Made by a program: the position numbers and the translations under genes. Positions 50,170 to 59,000 of a DNA stretch of 64,000 bases are shown one piece after another; the stretch's first letter is position 1, and every line of letters begins with the position of its first letter. The stretch comes from Streptomyces zagrosensis. GTDB lineage: Bacteria; Actinomycetota; Actinomycetes; Streptomycetales; Streptomycetaceae. The DNA is taken from positions 62,001 through 126,000 of the forward strand of contig NZ_JACHJL010000004.1 in the NCBI RefSeq assembly GCF_014203645.1, in the 5' to 3' direction. Under the pieces are notes generated by a model. That model saw nothing but the letters and a program-made list of their open reading frames with translations, had not been told where the DNA came from and ran no database searches.

Positions 50170-51528
50170 ATGGCCAACTTCTCCAAGTCGAATGTGCCGC
50201 AGTTCTCGGTAGAGGTCTACCAAAACGAATACCTCTCGGAAGGTGGGCGGGACGTCAGCGCGATCGTCACCGTCACCGCCACCGGCGGCGGCACCACCGG
50301 CGGCCTGCCGCTCCCCTCGCTCGATCCCCGCCATGCGGGTCTGCGGGGGCCGGGCTCTGACGCAGCGGTGGTCATCATGGTGGATTGTTCCGGTTCGATG
50401 GACTATCCGCCCACGAAGATGCGCAATGCGCGCGAGGCGACGGCTGCGGCGATCGACACGCTGCGCGACGGAGTCGCCTTCGCCGTGGTCGCCGGTACGC
50501 ACAAGGCGGCCGAGGTCTACCCCGGCGCTGGCAGGCTGGCCGTCGCCGACGCCAGCACCCGCGCGCAGGCCAAGGACGCGCTGCGCAGACTGAACGCGGG
50601 CGGCGGCACCGCGATCGGGAGCTGGCTGCGGCTCGCGGAGCGCTTGCTGTACTCGGCGGATGTGACGATCCGGCACGGCATCTTGCTCACCGACGGCCGC
50701 AACGAGCACGAGAAGCCAGAGGCGTTGCGGGCGGCCCTGGACGCCTGCGCGGGCCGCTTCACGTGCGACGCCCGCGGCGTGGGTACCGACTGGGAGGTGA
50801 AAGAGGTCACAGGCATCGCCTCGGCCCTCCTCGGCACAGCCGATATCGTGGCAAACCCTTCCGAATTGGCGATCGACTTCATGCGGATGATGGAGACCGC
50901 TATGGGGAAGGAAGTCGCAGATGTCGCCTTGCGTATATGGACTCCGCAGGACACGGACGTCACATTCATGAAACAGGTCGCGCCCACCGTCGAGGACCTC
51001 ACCGACCGTCGCGCCGACGCAGGTCCACGCTCCGGCGACTATCCAACGGGCTCCTGGGGCGACGAGTCCCGCGACTATCACCTCGCGGTGCGGGTGCCGA
51101 TCGCTTCGGTGGGCCAGGAGATGCTGGCAGCACGGGTGGCACTGGTCCTTCCAAGCCCGGACGGCGGCCCACCACAGACGCTGGCGCAGGGCCTCGTGCG
51201 CGCCGTGTGGACGGACGACATGGCGGCTTCCACTTCCATAAATCCGCAGGTCGCGCACTACACGGGACAGGCAGAACTGGCCCAGGCGATCCAGCAGGGA
51301 CTCGACGCGCGCAAGTCGGGCGACTGGGACGGAGCGACCGCGAAACTGGGCCGCGCGGTGCAACTCGCGAACGCCTCGGGGAACGCCGATACGGCGAAGC
51401 TGCTGTCAAAGGTGGTGGACGTCGTAGACGCGGTGACGGGTACTGTGCGACTGAAGGCGAAGGTCGCGGACGCGGACGAGATGACGCTCGAAACGCGCTC
51501 GACGAAGACCGTTCGCGTCAAGAAATGA
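50170..51528 (+). CDS. von Willebrand factor A domain protein
   Basis: A 452-residue cytoplasmic protein with no signal peptide. An N-terminal beta region (FSVEVYQNEYLSEGGRDVSA) precedes a vWA domain with a complete MIDAS metal site: D72-C-S74-G-S76 (VIIMVDCSGSMDY), T147 (GGGTAIGSWL) and D175 (ILLTDGRNEHEK). A beta module and a helical tail (about 380-430) follow. The protein ends in TLETRSTKTVRVKK, a basic tail with threonines. Start ATG 50170 follows AAGGAGG. vWA proteins often act as metal-dependent adaptors; here the neighbours suggest it is a substrate or partner of the kinase, phosphatase and FHA protein. Confidence 0.9.
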   Translation: MANFSKSNVPQFSVEVYQNEYLSEGGRDVSAIVTVTATGGGTTGGLPLPSLDPRHAGLRGPGSDAAVVIMVDCSGSMDYPPTKMRNAREATAAAIDTLRDGVAFAVVAGTHKAAEVYPGAGRLAVADASTRAQAKDALRRLNAGGGTAIGSWLRLAERLLYSADVTIRHGILLTDGRNEHEKPEALRAALDACAGRFTCDARGVGTDWEVKEVTGIASALLGTADIVANPSELAIDFMRMMETAMGKEVADVALRIWTPQDTDVTFMKQVAPTVEDLTDRRADAGPRSGDYPTGSWGDESRDYHLAVRVPIASVGQEMLAARVALVLPSPDGGPPQTLAQGLVRAVWTDDMAASTSINPQVAHYTGQAELAQAIQQGLDARKSGDWDGATAKLGRAVQLANASGNADTAKLLSKVVDVVDAVTGTVRLKAKVADADEMTLETRSTKTVRVKK

Positions 51529-51548
51529 AGAGCGTTCGCATCAAGAAA
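51510..51548 (+). repeat. Imperfect duplication at the end of the vWA gene
   Basis: CGTTCGCGTCAAGAAA (51510-51525) recurs as CGTTCGCATCAAGAAA (51533-51548), one mismatch in 16, offset 23 bp. It straddles the stop codon, so the tail motif VRVKK reappears as VRIKK just beyond the gene. Confidence 0.75.
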
Positions 51549-51728
51549 CAACGCGCCGCGTGGCCGCACAGACGGCCGCGCGCACCGCTGCATATCGGGG
51601 CCTGACCGGCGCCAGATCGGCCCGGTTCCGAACTCCACCTGTTTCACCCGTTCCATCCAGCTTCATCCGTTCCACCAGCTCGAACAGCTCCAACGCCAAG
51701 AAACGGCACACGAGGGGGAATCACCGAC

Positions 51729-53774
51729 ATGCCGACTTGCCCAAACGGCCATCAGTCGTCGGCCGAGGACTATTGCGAGGTATGCGGGCACCGCATGTCG
51801 GCCGCACCCGCCGGCGCCGTTCCCCCGCCTCCGCCGCCGCCCGGAATGATGGGCGTACCGCACCCGCCGCCGCCGCCCGCGTACCCGGGTCCGCCCGGGC
51901 CCGGAGGACCCGGCGGCTATGACCGCCCCGGTGGTTACGACGGACCGGGCGGGCACGCGCCCGGGCAGGGCCCCGGCGGCTTCGATGGACCCGGCGGCCC
52001 GGGTGGACCTGGCCGCCCTGGCGGCCCTGACAGTCCAGGCGGCTCTCAGGGGCCCGGCCCCGGTCCCGGCCCCGGCGGCCCCGGTCCCGGAGGGTTCGAC
52101 GGTCCTGGTGGTCCTGGCGGCTTTGACGGACGCGGAGGACCCGGAGGACACGGAGGACCCGGTGGACACCGCCCGAACGGGCCCGGTGAGCCTGGGGGGT
52201 TCGGGGGGTTCGGGGGGCCCGGTGAGCCCGGGGGCCCGCGCGGCTTTGGCGGCCCCGGCGGTTTCGATGGGCGCCCTGGTGGCCCGGGCAGCCCTGGCGG
52301 GTTCGACGGTTCCGGCCGCCCCGGGCCAGGGCAGGGCCCCGGCGGCTTCGATGGACCTGGCGGCCCGGGCGGGCCCGGTGGACCTGGCGGGTTCGACAGG
52401 CCCGGTGGGTTCGACGGCCCTGGCCGCCCCGGCCCCGGACCGGCTCCTGGCGGTTTTGATGGACCCGGTGGCCACGGCGGACCGAGCGGCCCCGGTGGCC
52501 CCGGTGGCCCCTTCCACGCTCCGGGCGGGCACGGTGGGCCGTCAGGCCCCGGCGGCCCGGGCGCTCCGGGTGGTTATGGCTACCCCGGTGAGCAGCCGGA
52601 CGCGACCTTCCGGGTCGAGATGTGCCCCCAGTGCCGCACGCCGCGCGAGGCGCAGGCGCCCTTCTGCGAGGAGTGCCGCTACAACTTCATCACCCACTCG
52701 GCAACCTCGTACACGCCGTACAGCCCGGCGCCGGCTCCCGGCCGAGGCGGCTTCCCGCAGCCCCAGCCCCAGGGCCCGCCGCCCCAGGGGCCACCGCCGC
52801 AGGGGCCACCCCCGCACGGCCAGCCGCCGCATCCGCACGGGTCGGAGTCATCCCAGCCGCCTGGCCCGCTCGGGCCGCCGCAGGGCATGGACTACCAGGG
52901 CTCTCGGCCGTCCCAGGTGAACCGCCCCGCCGAGCCGCTGCCCCCGCAGCCGCCGCACGCTGGAGGCCAGTACGGCGGTGCGCCGGGCGAGCGGCCCGCG
53001 GACCCGCCGAGCGGCCAGGGCTTCGGGGGCAACGACGACTGGATGCTCTCACCGCCGGGTTCCCCGGAGGCTGCGGCTCAGGCCGCAGCGCCGCACCCCG
53101 GTGCCTCGGCGCCTGCGCCGCCCCAGCAGTTCCCCAACGCTCCGGGTCAGGGCCCCGGTGGCGCACCCTCGGGCCGGCCCCCCTTCCACGGGGACGACGA
53201 CTTCCCGGGTGCGGCACCGCCGCAGCCGGGACCGCCGCCCTTCCCCGGGCAACAGGGGCAGCCGCCGTCCGGCCCGTCCCAGCACGGGCAGCCGCCGCAG
53301 CCCGATGGTGGCTACCGGCCGGATGGGGCGTACCAGCAGGGTCCGCCCGCAGGCGGCCAGGCCGGAGCGGGCAACTGGGTCGCGGTCATCGCGCCTGACC
53401 GTGACTACTTCATGGCGATGATGACGCGCAGCGGCCCCGAGGCGTCCGGGCTCAACTTGCCCGCGTACTCCCCGGAGCAGCAGGTGTCCTTGTCGGGGAG
53501 CCAGATCACCATCGGTCGTCGCCGGCACAGCACGGGCGAGGCCCCTGACATCGATTTGTCCCGGCCGCCCGAGGACCCGGGCGTCTCGCACCAGCACGCG
53601 GTGCTGGTGTCGCAGCCGGACGGTGGCTGGGCCGTCGTGGACCAGGACTCCACGAACGGCACGACCATCAACGGCGGCGATGAACCGATCCAGCCGTACG
53701 TGCCGATCCCCCTCCAGGAGGGCGACCGGGTCCACGTAGGCGCGTGGACCACGATCACGGTCCGTAGGGGCTGA
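51729..53774 (+). CDS. FHA-domain protein with zinc ribbons and collagen-like linker
   Basis: A 681-residue protein. The N-terminal zinc-binding motif is C4, H8, C16, C19 (CPNGHQSSAEDYCEVCGHRM). It is followed by a very long Gly/Pro linker (about 30-290) rich in GPGGP, GGFDGPGG and GRPG units. A second ribbon follows (MCPQCRTPREAQAPFCEECR), then a Pro/Gln-rich region. The C-terminal FHA domain (about 590-681) has the conserved phosphothreonine-binding features: ITIGRRRHS, then V-S-H-Q-H, then DSTNGTTING. FHA domains read phosphothreonine, so this is the likely output or adaptor of the kinase cassette. Start ATG 51729 has GGGGGAA upstream. Confidence 0.92.
   Translation: MPTCPNGHQSSAEDYCEVCGHRMSAAPAGAVPPPPPPPGMMGVPHPPPPPAYPGPPGPGGPGGYDRPGGYDGPGGHAPGQGPGGFDGPGGPGGPGRPGGPDSPGGSQGPGPGPGPGGPGPGGFDGPGGPGGFDGRGGPGGHGGPGGHRPNGPGEPGGFGGFGGPGEPGGPRGFGGPGGFDGRPGGPGSPGGFDGSGRPGPGQGPGGFDGPGGPGGPGGPGGFDRPGGFDGPGRPGPGPAPGGFDGPGGHGGPSGPGGPGGPFHAPGGHGGPSGPGGPGAPGGYGYPGEQPDATFRVEMCPQCRTPREAQAPFCEECRYNFITHSATSYTPYSPAPAPGRGGFPQPQPQGPPPQGPPPQGPPPHGQPPHPHGSESSQPPGPLGPPQGMDYQGSRPSQVNRPAEPLPPQPPHAGGQYGGAPGERPADPPSGQGFGGNDDWMLSPPGSPEAAAQAAAPHPGASAPAPPQQFPNAPGQGPGGAPSGRPPFHGDDDFPGAAPPQPGPPPFPGQQGQPPSGPSQHGQPPQPDGGYRPDGAYQQGPPAGGQAGAGNWVAVIAPDRDYFMAMMTRSGPEASGLNLPAYSPEQQVSLSGSQITIGRRRHSTGEAPDIDLSRPPEDPGVSHQHAVLVSQPDGGWAVVDQDSTNGTTINGGDEPIQPYVPIPLQEGDRVHVGAWTTITVRRG
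51880..52590 (+). repeat. Collagen-like Gly-Pro-rich coding repeats
   Basis: Dense, imperfect repeats of GGNCCNGGNGGN and GGCTTCGATGG units encode G-P-G-G-P and G-G-F-D-G-P-G-G blocks in the FHA protein. Several 20-40 bp sections recur nearly identically (for example GGGCAGGGCCCCGGCGGCTT near 51963 and 52332). Confidence 0.8.
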
Positions 53775-53780
53775 CCGCTT

Positions 53781-53832
53781 CCCAGGCCCATCCGATACGG
53801 CCCCTTGCGATGGGGCACTGGGTGGGCCTGGG
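53781..53832 (+). terminator. Terminator of the PknG-FHA cluster
   Basis: An outer 10-bp stem (CCCAGGCCCA 53781-53790 with 53823-53832) and an inner 5-bp stem (GCCCC 53800-53804 with GGGGC 53812-53816) form a nested hairpin right after the FHA stop codon. Confidence 0.75.
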
Positions 53833-54018
53833 GCGGCCGGCAGTGGCCGGGCCTGGTCAGGTGCCGCGCGCGGCCGACCTCGCTCCCGAGATCGCGGGGA
53901 CGCGATCCCCAAACACGCCTTCCCCGCACACGGACGACCTCATTCAGGCCGGCGAGCGTCCGCGCGGCCTGTTCCTCCGTCAGCGCCGCATGGGCTGGTG
54001 CGTACTCTCGTCCGCATC

Positions 54019-54190
54019 ATGCCTACCTTCTCCACACCTGATGGCACCCAGCTCGCGTACCGCGTGATCGGGGACGGCGACCCGGTTGTCTGCGTTCCGG
54101 GAGGCCCCACGGACTCCGGCTACCTCGGCGACCTCGGTGGCCTGTCCGCGTGTCGCCGCCGGTCCGCCTCGTCGTCCTCAGCTTCAAAAG
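54019..54190 (+). pseudogene. N-terminal remnant of an alpha/beta hydrolase
   Basis: From ATG 54019 the sequence reads MPTFSTPDGTQLAYRVIGDG, DPVVCVPGGPTDSGYLGDLG, GLSACRR, which is the start of a proline-iminopeptidase-like alpha/beta hydrolase. After GLSACRR the frame becomes serine-rich, while a shifted frame continues VRLVVLSF, close to the family's next strand. All homology then ends at the stop of the convergent phosphotransferase gene. The nucleophile elbow and the other 230 or so residues are absent, so this is a truncated, frameshifted remnant. Confidence 0.6.
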
Positions 54191-54203
54191 CCAGCCCCAG
54201 AAG

Positions 54204-55004
54204 TTAGCCCCAGAAGTCGGCCCATAGGCGGGCGGCCTCAACGGTTGGTTCGATTCCCGTGACGCCGTATTGCCTCCAGTCTTCCCAGGACCGTGCCTCC
54301 GCCTCTGCGAGCGCGCGCACCCCCTCGCGGGGTGCGTCAGCGAGAGCGGGCACCGTCGAGGCCCACTGGCCTGCCTGCTCCGGGGTCTGCCTGCCGTCCA
54401 AGACGAGTCGGAATCCCCACAGAGCCGCGTCGATCCATCCCGGCCCCCGTGCCGCCCAGGCCCAATCGGCAAGCCACGTCCGGTCGCCGATGAGGAAGTT
54501 CGTCGCCGCGGGGTCGGTGTGCAGGAGGCACTGGCCGGTCAGCAGCGGTTCGGCCGCGGGGTCGCAGTAGGGCCCCCACCTGTCCCAGGCCGTCATCAGC
54601 CCGACGTCCGGTGCCGGCCGGGTACTCAGCTCCCGCAGCACCGTCGCCACCGGTTCCAGGTGGTTGCCCGTGGGTGTGAAATCCGCCCACGGAGTGGCGG
54701 TGACCCCCTCGAACCCCAGCAACCGCCAGCCTCCAGCCTCCACCTGCCACAGCAGCTTGGGGGCGTAGTCGGGCAAGTAGGGGTTGACCTTCGCTTCCTT
54801 TTCCAGCTCCGCGGCCCGCTCGTGCTCGACGGGCAGGCCTTTGACGAAGATCTTCGCGCCGTCCGGGAGGAAGAGCAGCGTGGCGACACCGGAGCTCTCC
54901 CCCGTGGTCATCTCGGCCTTCTCATACGGTGCTCGCACCCGGTCTTCCACCGCCGCGCGGGCCTGGGCGGGGAGCTGGTTCCAGCCGATGTGCTCGACAC
55001 GCAT
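54204..55004 (-). CDS. APH-family phosphotransferase
   Basis: A 266-residue protein of the aminoglycoside phosphotransferase/choline kinase fold. It shows the nucleotide-binding strands (VATLLFLPDGAKIFVKGLPV with the likely ATP lysine), the catalytic loop H-T-D-P-A-A-T-N (LLHTDPAATNFLI) and the metal site (WLADWAWAARGPGWIDAALW). The substrate is unknown: such proteins in Streptomyces phosphorylate antibiotics, small metabolites or nothing known. The start is ATG 55002-55004. The sequence ends where the hydrolase remnant begins, suggesting that insertion or rearrangement of this gene disrupted its neighbour. Confidence 0.82.
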   Translation of the reverse strand: MRVEHIGWNQLPAQARAAVEDRVRAPYEKAEMTTGESSGVATLLFLPDGAKIFVKGLPVEHERAAELEKEAKVNPYLPDYAPKLLWQVEAGGWRLLGFEGVTATPWADFTPTGNHLEPVATVLRELSTRPAPDVGLMTAWDRWGPYCDPAAEPLLTGQCLLHTDPAATNFLIGDRTWLADWAWAARGPGWIDAALWGFRLVLDGRQTPEQAGQWASTVPALADAPREGVRALAEAEARSWEDWRQYGVTGIEPTVEAARLWADFWG

Positions 55005-55384
55005 GATCAGGTCGGCCTCGGCCGCGGAGGATTCGGCGGGAAGGGCGGGTTCTTGTCCGGCCCCGGACGGCTGGGGGGACGCCCTGATGGTGGCTGGGAG
55101 GGAGGACGGGCAGGAGGTCTCCGTGCCTCGGTCAGCATCGGCATGGGACGAGGGTAGGGCGGCGGCGAACTGTGCTGCCAGTAGGGGCTGCTAGCGGGGG
55201 CTGCCGCGTTGGGTCTGCCAGCAGGGGCTGCCTAGCAGGGTCTCGATTCCCGCAAGGCCCGCGGAGTCGGCTGCGACCTTGTCACCCACTACTGGCTGAA
55301 GGAGACCCAGTGAGCCCAACTGATTTCCGCCGGGCAGGACCTACGTCTCACGGCCTCCGTCGCGGCATCTGAGAGCATGGAGGG
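55005..55384. other. Intergenic region upstream of the globin gene
   Basis: 380 bp. On the minus strand a Pro/Arg-rich frame (55007-55144) abuts the phosphotransferase start but has no ribosome site. On the plus strand a GTG at 55310 preceded by GGAG opens a 20-codon frame ending 12 nt before the globin gene. Neither is convincing. Repeats of GGGGCTGC occur at 55185-55235. Confidence 0.4.
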
Positions 55385-55789
55385 GTGAACGAGATTCCGC
55401 GCGGCACGCTACAGGAGCAGACCTTCTACGAGCAGGTCGGCGGCGAGGAGACCTTCCGGCGCCTGGTGCACCGCTTCTACCAGGGGGTCGCGGACGACCC
55501 GCTGCTGCGGCCGATGTATCCCGAAAAGGACCTCGGGCCGGCCGAGGAGCGCCTCGTGCTCTTCCTTATGCAGTATTGGGGTGGCCCTCGTACGTACAGC
55601 GATGAGCGCGGCCATCCTCGGCTGCGGATGCGGCATGCGCCGTTCACCGTGGACCGCGCCGCGCACGATGCCTGGCTGCGGCACATGCGGGACGCCGTGG
55701 ACGAGATCGGCCTCGCCCCCGAGCACGAGCAGCAGTTGTGGAACTACCTCACGTACGCCGCCGCCTCCATGGTCAACACCGAAGGCTGA
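55385..55789 (+). CDS. glbO: Truncated haemoglobin, group II (trHbO)
   Basis: A 134-residue group II truncated haemoglobin. Family residues are visible: Phe-Tyr at the B9-B10 position (HRFYQGVADDPLL), tyrosine CD1 (RPMYPEKDLG), the proximal histidine F8 (RLRMRHAPFTVD) and tryptophan G8 (HDAWLRHMRDAVDEIG). Such proteins bind oxygen or nitric oxide, and in actinobacteria are linked to redox and nitrosative stress. Start GTG 55385 sits directly after GGAGG, a tight spacing, with GAGAG a little further upstream. It is probably a single-gene transcript. Confidence 0.93.
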   Translation: MNEIPRGTLQEQTFYEQVGGEETFRRLVHRFYQGVADDPLLRPMYPEKDLGPAEERLVLFLMQYWGGPRTYSDERGHPRLRMRHAPFTVDRAAHDAWLRHMRDAVDEIGLAPEHEQQLWNYLTYAAASMVNTEG

Positions 55790-55801
55790 GCGCGTACGCG
55801 C

Positions 55802-55824
55802 CCGGGCCCCTTGGCCGAGCCCGG
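55802..55824 (+). terminator. Hairpin after the globin gene
   Basis: CCGGGC (55802-55807) pairs with GCCCGG (55819-55824), followed by CGTTG. A short, moderately convincing terminator. Confidence 0.45.
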
Positions 55825-55858
55825 CGTTGAACGTACGTGTGCGCTCTCCCACACCCTA

Positions 55859-55886
55859 CGTATCGGATAACGGACGCTCCGTATCG
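55859..55886 (+). promoter_or_regulatory. Possible operator upstream of the ABC transporter
   Basis: ACGGA-CGC-TCCGT (55870-55882) is an inverted repeat lying between two exact copies of CGTATCG (55859-55865 and 55880-55886). With one bulge the arms extend to GAT(A)ACGGA/TCCGTATC. It lies about 180 bp before the first permease gene in an AT-richer section and looks like a TetR-type site. Confidence 0.4.
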
Positions 55887-56063
55887 TATTTCGGTCACAA
55901 TCCGATCAAGTCCTGACCACAACCGCTTTCAGCCACCATCTTTCTCTGACAACATCCAGACACGCCGCCGGGCCCGACACGGCTGTTGCCGTTCGCCGGT
56001 GACGCTGTGTCCGCCATCGGCTGGCGAAGGTCCAGCGGGGCGGGGAGCAGCGCGGGGGGTTCA

Positions 56064-59000
56064 GTGGCGGGTTTTGTGTTCCTGCGGGTCCGCGCGCATC
56101 GATTGCTATTGGCTGCCGCGCTGGTCACCGTGCTGCTCACCACCGCCGTGCTGGCCACCCTTGCCGCCTTCACCACTGCCATCGGCGACGCCGGGTTACG
56201 GCACACGCTGCGTGAACGGTCCGCCGCGCCCGCCGCGTTGCGGGTGGCCACGAGCCTGCCGGAGGCGGAGCGCGCGAACGCCGAGCGGGTGGTACGGCGC
56301 GGCGCCGAGCAAACGTTTCACGGCCTGCCGGTGACGCTCCGCTCGATGGCTCGTTCCGGCCCCTACGCGCTGCCTCGCGAGCTTCAGTCCCCCGCCGCAC
56401 GCGAGGGCGACCCGGATCTGACGCTGTTCGCGACCATCGACCGCTCCCGCGTCAAGCTGGCCTCCGGCGCGTGGCCCCAAAGCACCGCACAGGGGTCCAA
56501 CGCCACCGGCCCGCTGCCCGTCGCGCTGCCTGAGACGGCCGCCGCGCGGCTGGGGCTGCGCGTGGGGGCGACGCTCACCCTCGCCGACCGGCTCTCGGGT
56601 CCTTCCGTGCCGATTCGGGTCACCGGCCTGTATCGGCCCAAGGACCGCACCGACCCGTATTGGCGCCTCGACAACCTCGGCGGCAGCGGCGTACGGACGC
56701 TGGCGTTCACCACGTACGGGCCGCTGCTGACGGACGGTGCGGTCTTCCGCGACGGTCGGGTCGCGCAGGCCGGGATGTCATGGCTGGCGACGGCCGACTT
56801 TTCCAAGCTGACGGCGGATGATGTGGACGGGTTGCGGTCGGCCGCCGAACGCGGCCGGGACGCGCTGGCCAAGGACCCCGCGCTCGGTAGCCCGCAGGTG
56901 AGCACGGCCCTGCCGACCGTGCTCGACCAGGTGGACCGCTCGCTCCTCGGCGCTCGTTCGACGCTGCTGATCGTGACGCTGCAACTCATCCTGCTCGCCG
57001 GATACGCGCTGCTGCTCGTGGCGCGGTTGCTGAGCTCCGAACGCGCGGGCGAGACCGAGTTGTTGTTGGCCCGCGGTGGTTCGGGCGGCCGGATCGCGTG
57101 GCTCGCTGCCGCCGAGGCGCTGATGCTGGCCGGCCCCGCCGCCGTGGCGGCGCCGCTGCTCGCCGGCCCGTTGATGGAACTCCTCGCCGCGCATGGGCCG
57201 TTGGCTCGGATCGGATTGCGGCTCGATACCGGACTGACCCTGCAAACGTGGGTGGTGGGCGTCGCCGTGGCGCTGGGTTGCGCGGCGGCCGTGGTGGCCC
57301 CGGCGCTGCTCGGAGCGGGGGCGCAGGGTGGCACATCGGTGGTGCGCACTCGGGCCAGCGCGCTGCCCGCGCCGCTGCGCGCCGGGGCGGATATCGGCCT
57401 CCTGGTCATCGCCGCCGTCGCGTACTGGCAGCTCGACCAGCAGACTTCGGGCGCCGGCAGCGGCGTACTCAGCACAGACGGCGGCGCCCTCGGGGTGGAC
57501 CCCGTGCTGGTCACGGCGCCCGCGTTGGCCCTGCTCGCCGGCACGGTGCTCACCCTGCGGCTGCTGCCGCCCGTCGCCAAGATCGCCGAACGTCGGGCGG
57601 CGCGCGGCCGTGGCCTGCCCGCCGCGCTCGCTGGGTGGCAGCTCTCCCGCCGTCCGCTGCGGGGCGCGGGCCCGGTCCTGTTGCTCGTACTCGCCGTCGC
57701 GATGGGCATGTTCGCGGTCGGCCAGGGCGCCTCCTGGGAGCGGTCGCAGGACGACCAGGCCGACTTCGCGGCCGGCACCGGCGTGCGCGTACTGTCCAGC
57801 CGCACACCGCAGTTCGGGCAGGGCGGCGCGTACGAGGCGGTGCCGGGCGTGGCCGCGGCTGCGCCCGCCGCCCGTACGCACTTCGGCCTCTCCGGCGGGC
57901 GCGGAGCCTCGTTGCTCGCGCTGGACGCGGAGCACGCCAAGGGCTCGCTGCTGCTGCGCGACGATCTGGCGGGCCGCGACGGTGATGGGCTGCTGGCCGC
58001 CGTCGCGCCGCGCGCCGGCGACGCCAAGCGCCCCGGCATAGCCCTGCCGGGCGCGCCCGACGCGTTGCACCTGGCGGCCCGGCTCAGCGCACCGGGCCAG
58101 CCGCGGAACGCCTCGCCCAGCGACACGGTGGCCAACGTCGCGGTGACCATCGAGGACCGCTACGGCGTCCCGTACCGGCTGCGCCTGGGACAACTGCCCG
58201 CCGATGGCGCGCCCCATACGCTCGTCGCCGGCATCGCGCAAGCGGCGGGCGCGCCTGCCGGCAAGCCCGCGGGTCCGCTGCGGTTGACCGCCATCGAGCT
58301 GGATTTGTTGCAGCCTGACCGTGACGAGCAGCACCGCTTCGAGCTGAGCGCCCTGCATGCGGTGGCCCCGGGCGGGGGGTCCCGCGCGGTGCCGGTGCCG
58401 GACACGTTCGACTGGGGGGCCACGAGCGTCTTCACAGCGGAGGCGCCCGGCGCGGTCCGGGTCAAGCCGCGCGCCGAGCAGCCGCAGCACACGGCGGACC
58501 GGCCGTTGACGGCCACCTACCACACCGGAGGGCACGCCGGGGTAGGCCGCTACGGCGCTGCTCCCACCAGCACGTTCACCTTCGCCGCGCCCTGGCAGCG
58601 GCAGCCGGGGCCGCTGCCAGCGGTGGCCACCGACCGCTTCTTGGACTCCAGCGGGGCGAAAGTCGGTTCGACGGTCAACGTGCCGGTTGCGGGCGAGACG
58701 CTTTCGGTACGGATCGTGGCGGCGGCCCGCGCCCTGCCCACGACGGGCGACACGGCCGACCAGGCAGGCGGCGGGGCCGCCGACCAGGCGGCGAACACAA
58801 GGAGCAGCGGGGGTGCCGGCGACGCGGACTCCGGTGGCGGTTCAGGGCCGGACGGTGGTGCGCTGCTGGTTGATTTCCACGCCGTAAACCAGGCGCTCGC
58901 TGCCCGCTCGTCGGCCTCGCTGCCGCCGACCGAGTGGTGGCTGCGGCCGGCTGCCGGCAAGGACGATCAGGTCGTGGCCGCGCTACGGCAACGGCCCGAC

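Noticed and set aside
54243-54262. GGTTCGATTCCCG, resembling the T-arm of a tRNA
   Set aside because: No acceptor stem, anticodon arm or D-arm can be built around it, and it lies inside the phosphotransferase coding sequence. A similar GGTCTCGATTCCCG near 55238 also lacks the rest of a tRNA.
55007-55144. Pro/Arg-rich 45-codon frame directly upstream of the phosphotransferase gene on the minus strand
   Set aside because: No ribosome binding site and only low-complexity sequence.
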